From an uncultured Ilumatobacter sp. (GTDB taxonomy: Bacteria; Actinomycetota; Acidimicrobiia; Acidimicrobiales; Ilumatobacteraceae), in NCBI GenBank assembly GCA_938091165.1, contig CALKNK010000015.1, forward strand, positions 62,001 through 126,000: a DNA stretch of 64,000 bases, in the 5' to 3' direction. The position numbers and the translations under genes are program-made. The first letter of the stretch is position 1. Every line of letters starts with the position of its first letter. The notes beneath the pieces are model-generated. The model was given only the letters and a program-made list of their open reading frames with translations. It was not told the DNA's origin and searched no databases. Below, piece after piece: positions 7,389-15,171 of the stretch.

Positions 7389-8364
7389 GCTCCCCGCCCG
7401 GGCCGCCGTCGTCGGGTGTGGCGTGATCGGTGCAGCGTGGGCGGCTCGGATGCGCTTGCGCGGCATCGACGTCGCTGTGTACGACCCGTCTCAGACTGCG
7501 AGTGAGGTTCTTGATGCGGTTATGGGCGATGCGGTCGCGGCCTGGGTGGCGCTCGGCCTCGCGACTGATCAGGTGGGCTCACTCGCCATCGTCGACTCGA
7601 TTGCCGAGGCTGTCGACGGGGCAGGCCTCGTTCAGGAGTCGGTACCAGAGCGGATCGACATCAAGCACAGCACGCTCGCCGAGATTGATGATGCCGCTCA
7701 GCTCGACGCGCTCGTTGCATCGTCGACGTCGGGCTATCAGCCATCAGACCTCGCGACGGCGATGGATCACCCCGAACGATTCGTCGTGGCGCACCCCTTC
7801 AACCCGGTGTACCTCCTGCCACTCGTCGAAGTTGTCGGCGGTAACCAGACGTCGCTCGGAACGATCGACCGGGCAACGAACATGTACCGGGCGCTCGGCA
7901 TGCACCCGCTTCACGTCCGCAAGGAAATCGACGCGTTCATTGCCGATCGCCTGCTCGAAGCGGTGTGGCGGGAGGCGCTGTGGCTCGTCAACGATGGAAT
8001 CGCGACGACCGAGGAAATCGATGACGCGATCCGCTTCGGCTTCGGCCTCCGCTGGGCGCAGATGGGGACGTTTGAGACGTATCGCATCGCCGGGGGAGAG
8101 GGCGGCATGCGCCACTTCATGGCGCAGTTCGGTCCAGCCCTCAAGTGGCCGTGGACGAAGTTGATGGACACACCTGAGCTGACCGATGACTTGATCGACA
8201 CCATCGCAGATCAGTCCGATGCTCAGGCCGGGGAACGGTCGATCCGCGACCTGGCGCAGGAACGTGACCGGAACCTCGTCGCCATCCTTAAAGCCTTGGA
8301 AGGCGTCGGAGCGGGCGCCGGCCAAACCCTGGCCCAACTGCGCGAACTCCAGCAACTCTCCTGA
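7381..8364 (+). CDS. L-carnitine 3-dehydrogenase
   Basis: A 327-residue protein of the 3-hydroxyacyl-CoA dehydrogenase fold. It has an NAD-binding Rossmann motif VGCGVIGAAW at 11-20, the catalytic segment AHPFNP with His138, and Glu150 in LPLVEVVGG. Carnitine dehydrogenase oxidises L-carnitine to 3-dehydrocarnitine with NAD+. Many bacterial versions carry a C-terminal thioesterase domain; this one ends after the dehydrogenase core. It overlaps the cleavage-enzyme gene and follows the butyrobetaine hydroxylase, so the three genes make a pathway from gamma-butyrobetaine to glycine betaine. A generic hydroxyacyl-CoA dehydrogenase is the alternative, made unlikely by context. Confidence 0.9.
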   Translation: MAELPARAAVVGCGVIGAAWAARMRLRGIDVAVYDPSQTASEVLDAVMGDAVAAWVALGLATDQVGSLAIVDSIAEAVDGAGLVQESVPERIDIKHSTLAEIDDAAQLDALVASSTSGYQPSDLATAMDHPERFVVAHPFNPVYLLPLVEVVGGNQTSLGTIDRATNMYRALGMHPLHVRKEIDAFIADRLLEAVWREALWLVNDGIATTEEIDDAIRFGFGLRWAQMGTFETYRIAGGEGGMRHFMAQFGPALKWPWTKLMDTPELTDDLIDTIADQSDAQAGERSIRDLAQERDRNLVAILKALEGVGAGAGQTLAQLRELQQLS

Positions 8365-8433
8365 GTCGTTTGTGTCGGGATTTCTGCGCATCGGTCCGCA
8401 GCAATTGAGATACAAACACGTCAAGATGTGGAG

Positions 8434-8589
8434 ATGCGACCCGAGGAAGCGATCTCGACATCCGGCGGTGGCACTGCCTGGCCGGTCGTGATCATCGGTG
8501 GGTTGATCATTCTCGCGGGCCTCGTTGCGCTCCGAGGTGAGTTTCGGAATTGGCGAATGCGCCGATCAGAACGAAGCCAATCCCGGTGA
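8434..8589 (+). CDS. Possible 51-residue single-pass membrane protein
   Basis: A short frame from ATG 8434 (GTG 8428 also in frame) to TGA 8587-8589. It encodes an acidic N-terminus, a hydrophobic segment (PVVIIGGLIILAGLVAL, about 17-33) and an Arg-rich C-terminus ending RMRRSERSQSR, a clear membrane topology with the positive end probably inside. It lies in the 312-bp gap between the carnitine dehydrogenase and P-II genes, which otherwise shows nothing definite. No homologue is recalled and there is no strong ribosome-binding site, so it could be chance. Confidence 0.4.
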   Translation: MRPEEAISTSGGGTAWPVVIIGGLIILAGLVALRGEFRNWRMRRSERSQSR

Positions 8590-8676
8590 ACAACGTTGTT
8601 GCCCGGCGTGTGTGTTGACCTCAATCAGCGCGGTGGGTCTAGGCCCGTGGCCACAAACAAGCGGTCGCCAGAATCG

Positions 8677-9015
8677 TCAGATGGCGTCGGTGCCTTCTTC
8701 GCCGGTGCGGATACGCACGACGCGATCGACGTCGGTGATCCAGATCTTGCCGTCACCGATCTTGCCGGTGGCAGCTGACTTTGTGATCGCGTCGACCACA
8801 TCGTCGACGCGGCTCTCGTCGACGACTGTGGCCAGGCTGACCTTCGGTACGAAGTCGATCTTGTACTCGGCGCCTCGGTAGGTCTCGGTGTGTCCGCCCT
8901 GCCGGCCGAAGCCGCGCACCTCGGACACCGTGATGCCGGTGACGTCGATAGCTTTGAGGGCGTCCTTCACATCGTCGAGCTTGAAGGGCTTGATGACGGC
9001 GGTGATGAGTTTCAT
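8677..9015 (-). CDS. glnK: Nitrogen regulatory protein P-II (first copy)
   Basis: A 112-residue P-II protein starting MKLITAVIKPFKLDDVKDAL. The T-loop (RQGGHTETYRGAEYKIDF) contains Gln39 and Tyr51, the effector-binding and modification positions; in actinobacteria Tyr51 is usually adenylylated. P-II binds ATP/ADP and 2-oxoglutarate, forms a trimer and plugs AmtB when nitrogen is plentiful. It follows the first amtB gene by about 65 bp on the same strand, the classic amtB-glnK arrangement. A near-identical second copy lies at 10538-10876; they differ mainly around residues 22-27 and 60-72. Confidence 0.95.
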   Translation of the reverse strand: MKLITAVIKPFKLDDVKDALKAIDVTGITVSEVRGFGRQGGHTETYRGAEYKIDFVPKVSLATVVDESRVDDVVDAITKSAATGKIGDGKIWITDVDRVVRIRTGEEGTDAI

Positions 9016-9080
9016 GTCGGTCCTGATCGTAGTGCGCTGGTCGAAGTGGACTGGGGGCGAAGGTCAGTAGTTGGGGAGCG

Positions 9081-10289
9081 TCAGCTCGAGTAGGCCGACT
9101 CGGCGTGCTGGCTTTGGTCGAGGCCTTGCAGTTCTGCGTCTTCGTCGACGCGCAATCCCATCGTGCCGTCGATGATCTTGGCCAGGGCGAAGGTGACCAC
9201 AAACGAGAAGACACCAACGACGAGGGCGGCAACGAACTGATCCTTCAGGAGTTCAAGCCCGCCGTCGTAGAAGAGCCCGTCGAACTCGCCGTTGATTGCG
9301 GTGTCAGCGAAGAAGCCGAGCAGCAGGGTTCCGACGATGCCACCGATGAGGTGGACGGCAATGACATCAAGGCTGTCGTCCCAGTCCATCTTTTCCTTGA
9401 TGCCGAGTGCGAGGAAGCACAGCACGCCGGCCGCAGCGCCGATGATCAGTGGCGCAGGACCGCCAACGAAACCGGCGCAGGGAGTGATCGCGACTAATCC
9501 GGCAACCGCGCCCGAGGCGGCGCCGAGCGTGGTCGCGTGACCTGACTTGAGTCGCTCGACGAGAAGCCAGCCGAGCATGCCCGCCGCTGCTGCGAGATGA
9601 GTATTGACGAGCGCCTGAGCAGCGACGCCATCGGCGGCCAGGCCAGAACCCGCATTGAAGCCGATCCAGCCAAACCACAAGATGCCGGTACCGAGCATGG
9701 TGAGCGGCAAGTTGTGCGGCGGCATCGCGACGGTTCCGTGCCCCCTGCGGTTGCCGATGACGATGACCACGGCGAGCGCCGCGACTCCGGCGTTGATGTG
9801 GATGGCGGTGCCTCCAGCGAAGTCGAGGGCGCCCATGTTGAGCAACCAACCGTTGAAGACCCACTTGGCTGCCGGGACGTAGACGAGCAGTGACCAGAAT
9901 CCGATCAACACTGCGTACGAGCCGAATTTCAGCCGATCCGCTGTGGCACCCGTGATCAAGGCCGGCGTGATGACGGCGAACATCATCTGAAAGGCAACAA
10001 GGGCCATCCCCGGGATGTCGCCGTCGAGATCCTTGACGTCAGCGAGGAACAGGAAGTTGAAGTTGCCGATCCAGCCGTTGCCGCTGTCACCGAAAACCAG
10101 GGAGAAACCGACGATCGCCCAGATTGTCGACACGAGGCCCATCGCAAAGACGTTCTGCATGAGCATGCCGAGCACATTCTTCGACCGAACCATGCCGCCG
10201 TAGAAGAAGGCGAGGCCGGGAGTCATGAAGAGCACGAGGGCCGCGGAAGTCAGTACCCACGCGGTGTCACCAGAGTCGAGAGCAATCAT
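9081..10289 (-). CDS. amtB: Ammonium transporter (first copy)
   Basis: A 402-residue Amt/MEP/Rh channel of about 11 membrane segments that conducts ammonium/ammonia. Family signatures include LFMTPGLAFFYGGMVRSKNVL near the N-terminus, DFAGGTAIHINAGVAAL with the first pore histidine, WFGWIGFNAGSG, and a C-terminal segment with HLIGGIVGTLLLG carrying the second. The ATG at 10289 is preferred to the TTG at 10295. Unlike the second copy it has no cleavable signal sequence. It is followed by its own P-II gene, and a GlnR-like box lies about 45-70 bp upstream of its start, suggesting nitrogen-starvation control. Confidence 0.93.
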   Translation of the reverse strand: MIALDSGDTAWVLTSAALVLFMTPGLAFFYGGMVRSKNVLGMLMQNVFAMGLVSTIWAIVGFSLVFGDSGNGWIGNFNFLFLADVKDLDGDIPGMALVAFQMMFAVITPALITGATADRLKFGSYAVLIGFWSLLVYVPAAKWVFNGWLLNMGALDFAGGTAIHINAGVAALAVVIVIGNRRGHGTVAMPPHNLPLTMLGTGILWFGWIGFNAGSGLAADGVAAQALVNTHLAAAAGMLGWLLVERLKSGHATTLGAASGAVAGLVAITPCAGFVGGPAPLIIGAAAGVLCFLALGIKEKMDWDDSLDVIAVHLIGGIVGTLLLGFFADTAINGEFDGLFYDGGLELLKDQFVAALVVGVFSFVVTFALAKIIDGTMGLRVDEDAELQGLDQSQHAESAYSS

Positions 10290-10331
10290 GGCCAAGAAAC
10301 ATATGCACGTCCGCCCGGCTCGCGGCAGGGC

Positions 10332-10358
10332 GAAACGGGATGTTCACAAGGTAGAAAC
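10332..10358 (+). promoter_or_regulatory. Candidate GlnR-type operator upstream of first amtB
   Basis: GAAAC (10332-10336), six bases, TTCAC (10343-10347), six bases, GAAAC (10354-10358): three half-sites with exact 11-bp period. Actinobacterial GlnR binds repeats of gTnAC-n6-GaAAC; the first base of the TTCAC half-site deviates. It lies between the terminator of the upstream P-II gene and the amtB start. The regulator gene is not in the window. Confidence 0.5.
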
Positions 10359-10444
10359 ACGCTCAACCCATGTTTGCGAGCCCGCCATATGTCGCGGGCA
10401 CCGCCTAAGGGGTACGCAAACGAGGGAGGGTGGCCCGAAAACGA

Positions 10445-10479
10445 CTGATTTCCCGGACTGCGTGAGCCCGGGAAATCAG
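10445..10479 (-). terminator. Strong intrinsic terminator after second P-II gene
   Basis: CTGATTTCCCGG (10445-10456) and CCGGGAAATCAG (10468-10479) form a perfect 12-bp stem with an 11-nt loop. Read on the minus strand the stem is followed by TCGTTTTC. It separates the two amtB-glnK units, so each has its own transcript end. Confidence 0.85.
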
Positions 10480-10537
10480 CGCAGCGCTCCGCCACGTTGC
10501 GAATCGCCGATCCTCACGGCAATTCAGATTGCAGCGG

Positions 10538-10876
10538 TCAGACGGCGTCGCCGCCCTCCTCGCCTGTGCGAATCCGAACGATCCGATCGACGTCGGTGAT
10601 CCAGATCTTGCCGTCACCGATCTTGCCGGTCGCAGCCGATGCCGTGATGGCGTCAACGATCGAGTCGACGTCGGCGTCGTCGACAACAACTTGGATGCTG
10701 ACCTTTGGAACGAAGTCGATCTTGTACTCCGCTCCTCGGTAGGTCTCGGTGTGTCCGCCCTGGCGGCCGAAGCCGCGGACTTCGCTCACCGTGATGCCGG
10801 CAGAACCGGCAGCTTTGAGGGCGTCTTTGACGTCATCGAGCTTGAACGGCTTAATGATTGCAGTCACGAGTTTCAT
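10538..10876 (-). CDS. glnK: Nitrogen regulatory protein P-II (second copy)
   Basis: A 112-residue P-II paralogue with the same T-loop, including Gln39 and Tyr51, and the same C-terminal region (GKIGDGKIWITDVDR) as the copy at 8677-9015. Differences cluster at residues 22-27 (AAGSAG against AIDVTG) and 60-72. It starts 29 bp after the second amtB stop, with a purine-rich stretch (AAGAAAGAGAGAGAT) before the ATG as ribosome-binding region. It should regulate the second ammonium channel; whether each P-II is specific to its own channel is open. Confidence 0.95.
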   Translation of the reverse strand: MKLVTAIIKPFKLDDVKDALKAAGSAGITVSEVRGFGRQGGHTETYRGAEYKIDFVPKVSIQVVVDDADVDSIVDAITASAATGKIGDGKIWITDVDRIVRIRTGEEGGDAV

Positions 10877-10905
10877 GTTGATCTCTCTCTTTCTTCGTCA
10901 GTCGT

Positions 10906-12282
10906 TCAGGCGTAGGAGGGGTCGTTGGAGTAGCCGGCCATGCCGTGCTCGGGAACGTCGAGGCCTTCGACTTCCTCTTCCTCGTTGACCCGCAGGCCGA
11001 TCGTGGCCTTGAGTGCTCCGAAGACAATCAGGCTGGCAACGCCGACCCAGGCGATGATGATGAGCACCATCAGGCCTTGCACGGCGAGCTGCTCGAAGCC
11101 GCCACCGTAGAAGAGGCCTGCATCGTCACGACCGAGGAACGCATCGTCGTAGCGGGCGAAGAGCCCGATCGAGAGGACGCCCCAGATGCCGACGACACCG
11201 TGGACGCTGATGGCGCCGACCGGATCGTCGATCTTGATCTTGTCGAAGAACAGCACCGAGAAGACGACGATCACACCGCCGATGGCACCGATCACGATCG
11301 ACATGATCGGAGTTGCAGTGCCACATGGGCCCGTGATGGCAACGAGTCCTGCGAGCACGCCATTGCCGACGAAGGCAACGTCGGGCTTGCCGGTCTTGAG
11401 CCAGATCACCGCAGCAGTCGTGAGACCGCCAGCAGCCGCTGCAAGGATTGTGTTGAGCGCAATGCCCGTCACGAGGTTGTCAGCAGCTAGTTCGGAGCCA
11501 GGGTTGAAGCCGAACCAGCCGAGCCAGAGGATGAACACACCAAGGATGGCGAATGGGATGTTGTGGCCCGGGATTGCTCTAGCGGAGCCGTCTGCGACGA
11601 ACTTGCCTTTGCGAGCACCGACGAGCTTGGCTCCGACCAGAGCGGCGACGCCGCCAGTCATGTGCACGACACCGGAACCAGCGAAGTCAGAATAGACCGC
11701 ATCACCGATCGAAATGCCAGCGATGAAGCCACCGCCCCAGGTCATGTGGACCACGACCGGATAGATGATGGCGCACATGAACACACCGAAGATGAGGTAC
11801 GACGTGAACTTCGTCCGCTCTGCCATGGCTCCTGAGGTGATGGTGACTGCAGTTGCGGCGAACACGGCTTGGAAGAAGAAGAACGTTCCGTGGGACAGGT
11901 TGATGACGCCACTTCCGCCGATGGCGTTGATGTCGAGATCCTTCATGAAGAAGGCGCCGCCCTCGGTACCGAAGAAGTCGTTGCCGCTGCTGAACGCTAG
12001 GGCGTAACCGGTGCAGAAGAAAGCGAGGATGCCGATGATCGCGTCAGCCATGTTTTTGGCGAAGATGTTGACGACGTTCTTGGCGCGGGTGAGGCCTGCC
12101 TCGACGAGCGCGAAGCCCGCCTGCATGAAGAAGACCAAACAGCCGGCGATAAACACCCAGATGTTGTCGAGGACGGCTTGGACCTCGGATGCTTCCTGAG
12201 CGATGACAGTGCCGGGCATGAGGGCAACGAGGGCGGTGACGCCACCGATGCCGGAGATGATTCGAAGCGCTCGTTTGCGCAC
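10906..12282 (-). CDS. amtB: Ammonium transporter (second copy, with signal peptide)
   Basis: A 458-residue Amt family channel. The GTG start at 12282 is preceded at good spacing by GGAGGA (complement of 12287-12292), which decides against the much longer upstream frame. Residues 1-28 (MRKRALRIIS... to VIAQ) form a cleavable signal peptide, as in many bacterial AmtB proteins. Signatures include FFMQAGFALVEAGLTRAKN, VVHMTGGVAALVGA with a pore histidine, WLGWFGFNPGSEL and SVHGVVGIWG with the second. The C-terminal tail (NEEEEVEGLDVPEHGM) is the P-II-interacting region. It is the first gene of an amtB-glnK pair, with a GlnR-like box 124-139 bp upstream. Confidence 0.94.
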   Translation of the reverse strand: MRKRALRIISGIGGVTALVALMPGTVIAQEASEVQAVLDNIWVFIAGCLVFFMQAGFALVEAGLTRAKNVVNIFAKNMADAIIGILAFFCTGYALAFSSGNDFFGTEGGAFFMKDLDINAIGGSGVINLSHGTFFFFQAVFAATAVTITSGAMAERTKFTSYLIFGVFMCAIIYPVVVHMTWGGGFIAGISIGDAVYSDFAGSGVVHMTGGVAALVGAKLVGARKGKFVADGSARAIPGHNIPFAILGVFILWLGWFGFNPGSELAADNLVTGIALNTILAAAAGGLTTAAVIWLKTGKPDVAFVGNGVLAGLVAITGPCGTATPIMSIVIGAIGGVIVVFSVLFFDKIKIDDPVGAISVHGVVGIWGVLSIGLFARYDDAFLGRDDAGLFYGGGFEQLAVQGLMVLIIIAWVGVASLIVFGALKATIGLRVNEEEEVEGLDVPEHGMAGYSNDPSYA

Positions 12283-12405
12283 GGGTTCCTCCAAAGGATT
12301 GGGGTAGGGGAAATGGGATTTGCTTGGAGAATCCAGTGGCGCCGTTGCCGCCCGGATTACGAGAGGCAAGCTACGGACGTTGAGTTGCGGGCTCATCGCT
12401 GCAGT

Positions 12406-12421
12406 GTTTCCAGTGCGTGAA
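12406..12421 (-). promoter_or_regulatory. Candidate GlnR-type operator upstream of second amtB
   Basis: On the minus strand the site reads TTCAC-GCACTG-GAAAC, the same half-sites and 6-nt spacer as in the box upstream of the first amtB (TTCAC-AAGGTA-GAAAC). Finding the same deviation from the GlnR consensus twice, with unrelated spacers, argues against chance. Confidence 0.5.
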
Positions 12422-12653
12422 TTTGGTCGGAGGGGTGACCGAACCGAATCACGGCGACAGCGTGCTGGCCTCGGAGCGTTCTGGAGACGACCGCCCTCTC
12501 CCGAGCGCGAGAACGTCATCTCGCCGGGATGCAACCACCTCGGGCAACGACCTGTGTGGACGATCGCCCGCCCCAGGGGGATCCAGCTGACTCGGGGGTG
12601 AGTTGCTGGCTGAAGGGGCGAGGCGACCCTAAAGAGCAAGCTATGCGAGCAAT

Positions 12654-12691
12654 GTTGCGCAACTTTGCAAATTGGGTGAACGACCCGTGAA
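12654..12691. promoter_or_regulatory. Palindrome and 11-bp repeat cluster
   Basis: GTTGCGCAAC (12654-12663) abuts TTTGCAAA (12664-12671); five bases later comes GTGAA-CGACCC-GTGAA (12676-12691), a direct repeat with 11-bp period. The GTGAA half-sites equal the complement of the TTCAC half-sites near both amtB genes. The cluster lies 125-160 bp upstream of the acyl-CoA dehydrogenase start. The binding protein is unknown. Confidence 0.35.
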
Positions 12692-12815
12692 CAGCCTTGG
12701 ACCACTCAATTAAACAGCGGCGGAATGCTCAACTCTGCAACCGGGGACGCTGACGGGACGGGTGGCACACCGCTGTGATTCGAAGCCTCCACCCATTGCG
12801 CACAAGAATGTCGAG

Positions 12816-14060
12816 ATGGACCTGACGTACCCGAACGAAGCCGAAGAGTTCCGCGCCGAGATCAAAGCGTGGTTGCACGACAATCTGCCCGATGGCTGGT
12901 TTGATGACGGCTTCGAGATGACGGCCGATGAACGCAAGGAGTTCAACGCGACCTGGCCATCGAAGCTCTTCGAGGGTGGTTGGATCTGTGCGACGTGGCC
13001 AGCCGAGTACGGCGGCAAGGGCCTGAGCACGATGCAGGGCGTTGCCCTCTCAGAGGAATTCGCCAACGCGAAGGCACCGATGCGCGGCGACTTCTTCGGC
13101 GACACCCTGGTCGGCCCGACGCTGCTGCAGTGGGGTACCGAGGAGCAGAAGAAAGAGTTCCTCCCGGGCATCCTGCAGGGTCGGACTCGCTGGTGCCAGG
13201 GATTCTCCGAACCCGACTCTGGTTCTGACTTGGCGTCGATCAAGACGACCGCTGAACTCGATGGCGACGAATGGGTCATCAACGGTCAGAAGGTCTGGAC
13301 GACCCAGGGACACCACGCCGACTACTGCTTCTTGCTCACCCGAACCGATCCTGACGTCAAGAAGCACGCCGGCATCTCCTACATGCTCGTTCCGATGAAC
13401 CAACCGGGCATCGAAGTCCGCGGCATCACGCAGCCCGACGGCACGGCCGAATTTTGCGAGGTCTTCTTCTCCGATGCCCGCTGCGCGAAGGACGCCGTTG
13501 TCGGTGGAGTCAACAACGGCTGGAAGGTGGCGAACTCCACGCTCGGATTTGAGCGGGGGCAGTCGGCGACGACCGGCTTCCGTCGATTCGCGGAGGAGTA
13601 TCGACTCCTCGTCGAGAAGGCGAACGAGAACGGTGCGATCGACGATCCGCACATCCGGCAGCGGTTGATGCAGTACTACTCAAAGATCGAGATTCTGCGC
13701 TTCAACGGCCTCCGCAATCTCACCGCCACGCTCAACAAGAGCAAGGACATGGGAACAGCGGCCCTCGGCGCAACCAACAAGATGTTCTGGACCGAGATGC
13801 ACCAACGCTCCATGGAACTCGCGCTCGACATCTATGGTAGCGACTCCATGCTGATTGACACTGGCCCCGAAGCGGGTGGCTGGCCTGGCGCGAGTCGCGA
13901 CCAGCGACGTGAGGGCTATCCGGTGAGTCCGATGATGTCATCGTTCTTCTTCTCCCGCTCCGAGACGATCTGGGGTGGCACGAGCCAGATTCAGCGCAAC
14001 ATCGTTGGCGAGCGTGTGCTCGGTCTGCCGAAAGAGCCGAAACCGCCGACTGGCGACTGA
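12816..14060 (+). CDS. Acyl-CoA dehydrogenase family protein
   Basis: A 414-residue flavoprotein of the acyl-CoA dehydrogenase family, which introduces a 2,3-double bond into an acyl-CoA and passes electrons to ETF. Signatures: CATWPAEYGGKG near 55, QGFSEPDSGSDLAS near 130 (substrate/FAD contact), GQKVWTTQGHHAD near 155, and the C-terminal SRSETIWGGTSQIQRNIVGERVLGLP, where the acidic residue after SET/TIWGGT is close to the flavin. The ATG at 12816 (MDLTYPNEAEEF) is the natural start; the upstream in-frame extension lacks family resemblance. The substrate chain cannot be told. It is monocistronic or co-transcribed with the oxidoreductase that follows after 22 bp. Confidence 0.9.
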   Translation: MDLTYPNEAEEFRAEIKAWLHDNLPDGWFDDGFEMTADERKEFNATWPSKLFEGGWICATWPAEYGGKGLSTMQGVALSEEFANAKAPMRGDFFGDTLVGPTLLQWGTEEQKKEFLPGILQGRTRWCQGFSEPDSGSDLASIKTTAELDGDEWVINGQKVWTTQGHHADYCFLLTRTDPDVKKHAGISYMLVPMNQPGIEVRGITQPDGTAEFCEVFFSDARCAKDAVVGGVNNGWKVANSTLGFERGQSATTGFRRFAEEYRLLVEKANENGAIDDPHIRQRLMQYYSKIEILRFNGLRNLTATLNKSKDMGTAALGATNKMFWTEMHQRSMELALDIYGSDSMLIDTGPEAGGWPGASRDQRREGYPVSPMMSSFFFSRSETIWGGTSQIQRNIVGERVLGLPKEPKPPTGD

Positions 14061-14082
14061 GCGGCCTCGTAGTTTCTCAATC

Positions 14083-15030
14083 ATGACAATCCAAATCGGT
14101 GTGATCGGTGCGGGTGGCATGGGCCGCGAGCACATCAAGAATCTCGCCGCCATCGACGGCGTCGAGGTCATGGTGGTTGCCGATATCGATGCCACCGCTG
14201 CGCTCGACGCGGCCGGACTCTGTGACGCGGCGGCGTCGACCGACTCGGCCGACGTCGCAGCAGATTCGAGGCTCGACGGTGTGGTGATCGCATCGCCTGA
14301 TGACACGCACGCCGATCTAACGATCGTGGCGGTCGAGCGAGGCAGATTCGTCCTATGCGAGAAACCCTTGGCGAGCATCGTCGTCGATGCCGAACGCGTC
14401 GTTGCTGCGGAAGCTGCCGCGGGCCGGTCGTTGGTGCAGGTGGCCTTCATGCGGCAGTACGACCCGGCACACCTGCAGGTTCGATCAGCAATAAATGAGC
14501 TCGGGTTAGTTCGTCACGTTCGAGCGGTGCATCGCAACACGAATCATCAGTGGGAACGCCCACTCGATCTGGTCTTGTCGCAGTCGCTGATCCACGACGT
14601 GCACACTGCCCGGTGGCTGACGGGAACAGAGTTCTTTTCGATCACAACGCAGGTGGTGAGTGGACCGCGACCGGTTGAACACGTGGTGTTGCTCGGCGTG
14701 ATGGCAGATGGGTCCACGGTCACGATCGAGTTCGTCGAGGCGGCCTACGGCTACGACGTCGAGGTGGAAGTCACGTGCGAGCGGGGCGTGGTAACTGCGC
14801 CACAACCAGCACAGCCCGTCGTGCGATCCGAAGGCGCCTCCCATCAGCACGTCGGAGATGACTGGTTCAGCCGTTTCAGAGAGGCATACCGACTCGAGGC
14901 GGAGGACTGGATTGCTGGCATTCGGGCTGGTGAGGTACGCGGACCCACCTCAGTCGACGGGTTGGCAGCGCAGCGGGTGGTCGACGCTGCGATTCGTTCG
15001 GCGGTCTCCGGCGAGCGCGAGCAAGTCTGA
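14083..15030 (+). CDS. Gfo/Idh/MocA family NAD(P)-dependent oxidoreductase
   Basis: A 315-residue protein. The N-terminal Rossmann fold shows GVIGAGGMGREH at 6-17, IASPDDTHAD near 70, and the catalytic EKPLAS with lysine near 93. The C-terminal alpha/beta domain includes HDVHTARWLTG near 170, with the typical catalytic D/H pair. Members oxidise or reduce sugars, inositols and related polyols. ATG at 14083 (MTIQIGVIGAGG) is chosen; the preceding in-frame residues overlap the acyl-CoA dehydrogenase gene. No sugar pathway gene is adjacent, so the substrate remains unknown. Confidence 0.88.
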   Translation: MTIQIGVIGAGGMGREHIKNLAAIDGVEVMVVADIDATAALDAAGLCDAAASTDSADVAADSRLDGVVIASPDDTHADLTIVAVERGRFVLCEKPLASIVVDAERVVAAEAAAGRSLVQVAFMRQYDPAHLQVRSAINELGLVRHVRAVHRNTNHQWERPLDLVLSQSLIHDVHTARWLTGTEFFSITTQVVSGPRPVEHVVLLGVMADGSTVTIEFVEAAYGYDVEVEVTCERGVVTAPQPAQPVVRSEGASHQHVGDDWFSRFREAYRLEAEDWIAGIRAGEVRGPTSVDGLAAQRVVDAAIRSAVSGEREQV

Positions 15031-15171
15031 CCCCGTCTGTTTTGCCTCGCCTGTTTCGCCTTGGAGTGAAAGTGGATCGTGCCGTCGTTGAGATCGGCAG
15101 TTCTTTGTGACTTCCGGCCAGGCAGCTGGGCGGGCCCGCACGTTCCAACGCCCGGTCGGCATGATTAGGAG

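Larger units (their letters stand above)
12283..12815. other. 533-bp divergent intergenic region (amtB2 / acyl-CoA dehydrogenase)
   Basis: No convincing gene. The part next to amtB2 holds its ribosome-binding site and a GlnR-like box at 12406-12421. The part next to the acyl-CoA dehydrogenase gene holds two adjacent palindromes, GTTGCGCAAC (12654-12663) and TTTGCAAA (12664-12671), followed by two GTGAA half-sites 11 bp apart. Its length and site density suggest control of both flanking genes. Confidence 0.5.

Noticed and set aside
12283..12705. N-terminal extension of the second AmtB
   Set aside because: A ribosome-binding site and signal peptide place the start at GTG 12282; the extension has no protein-like character.
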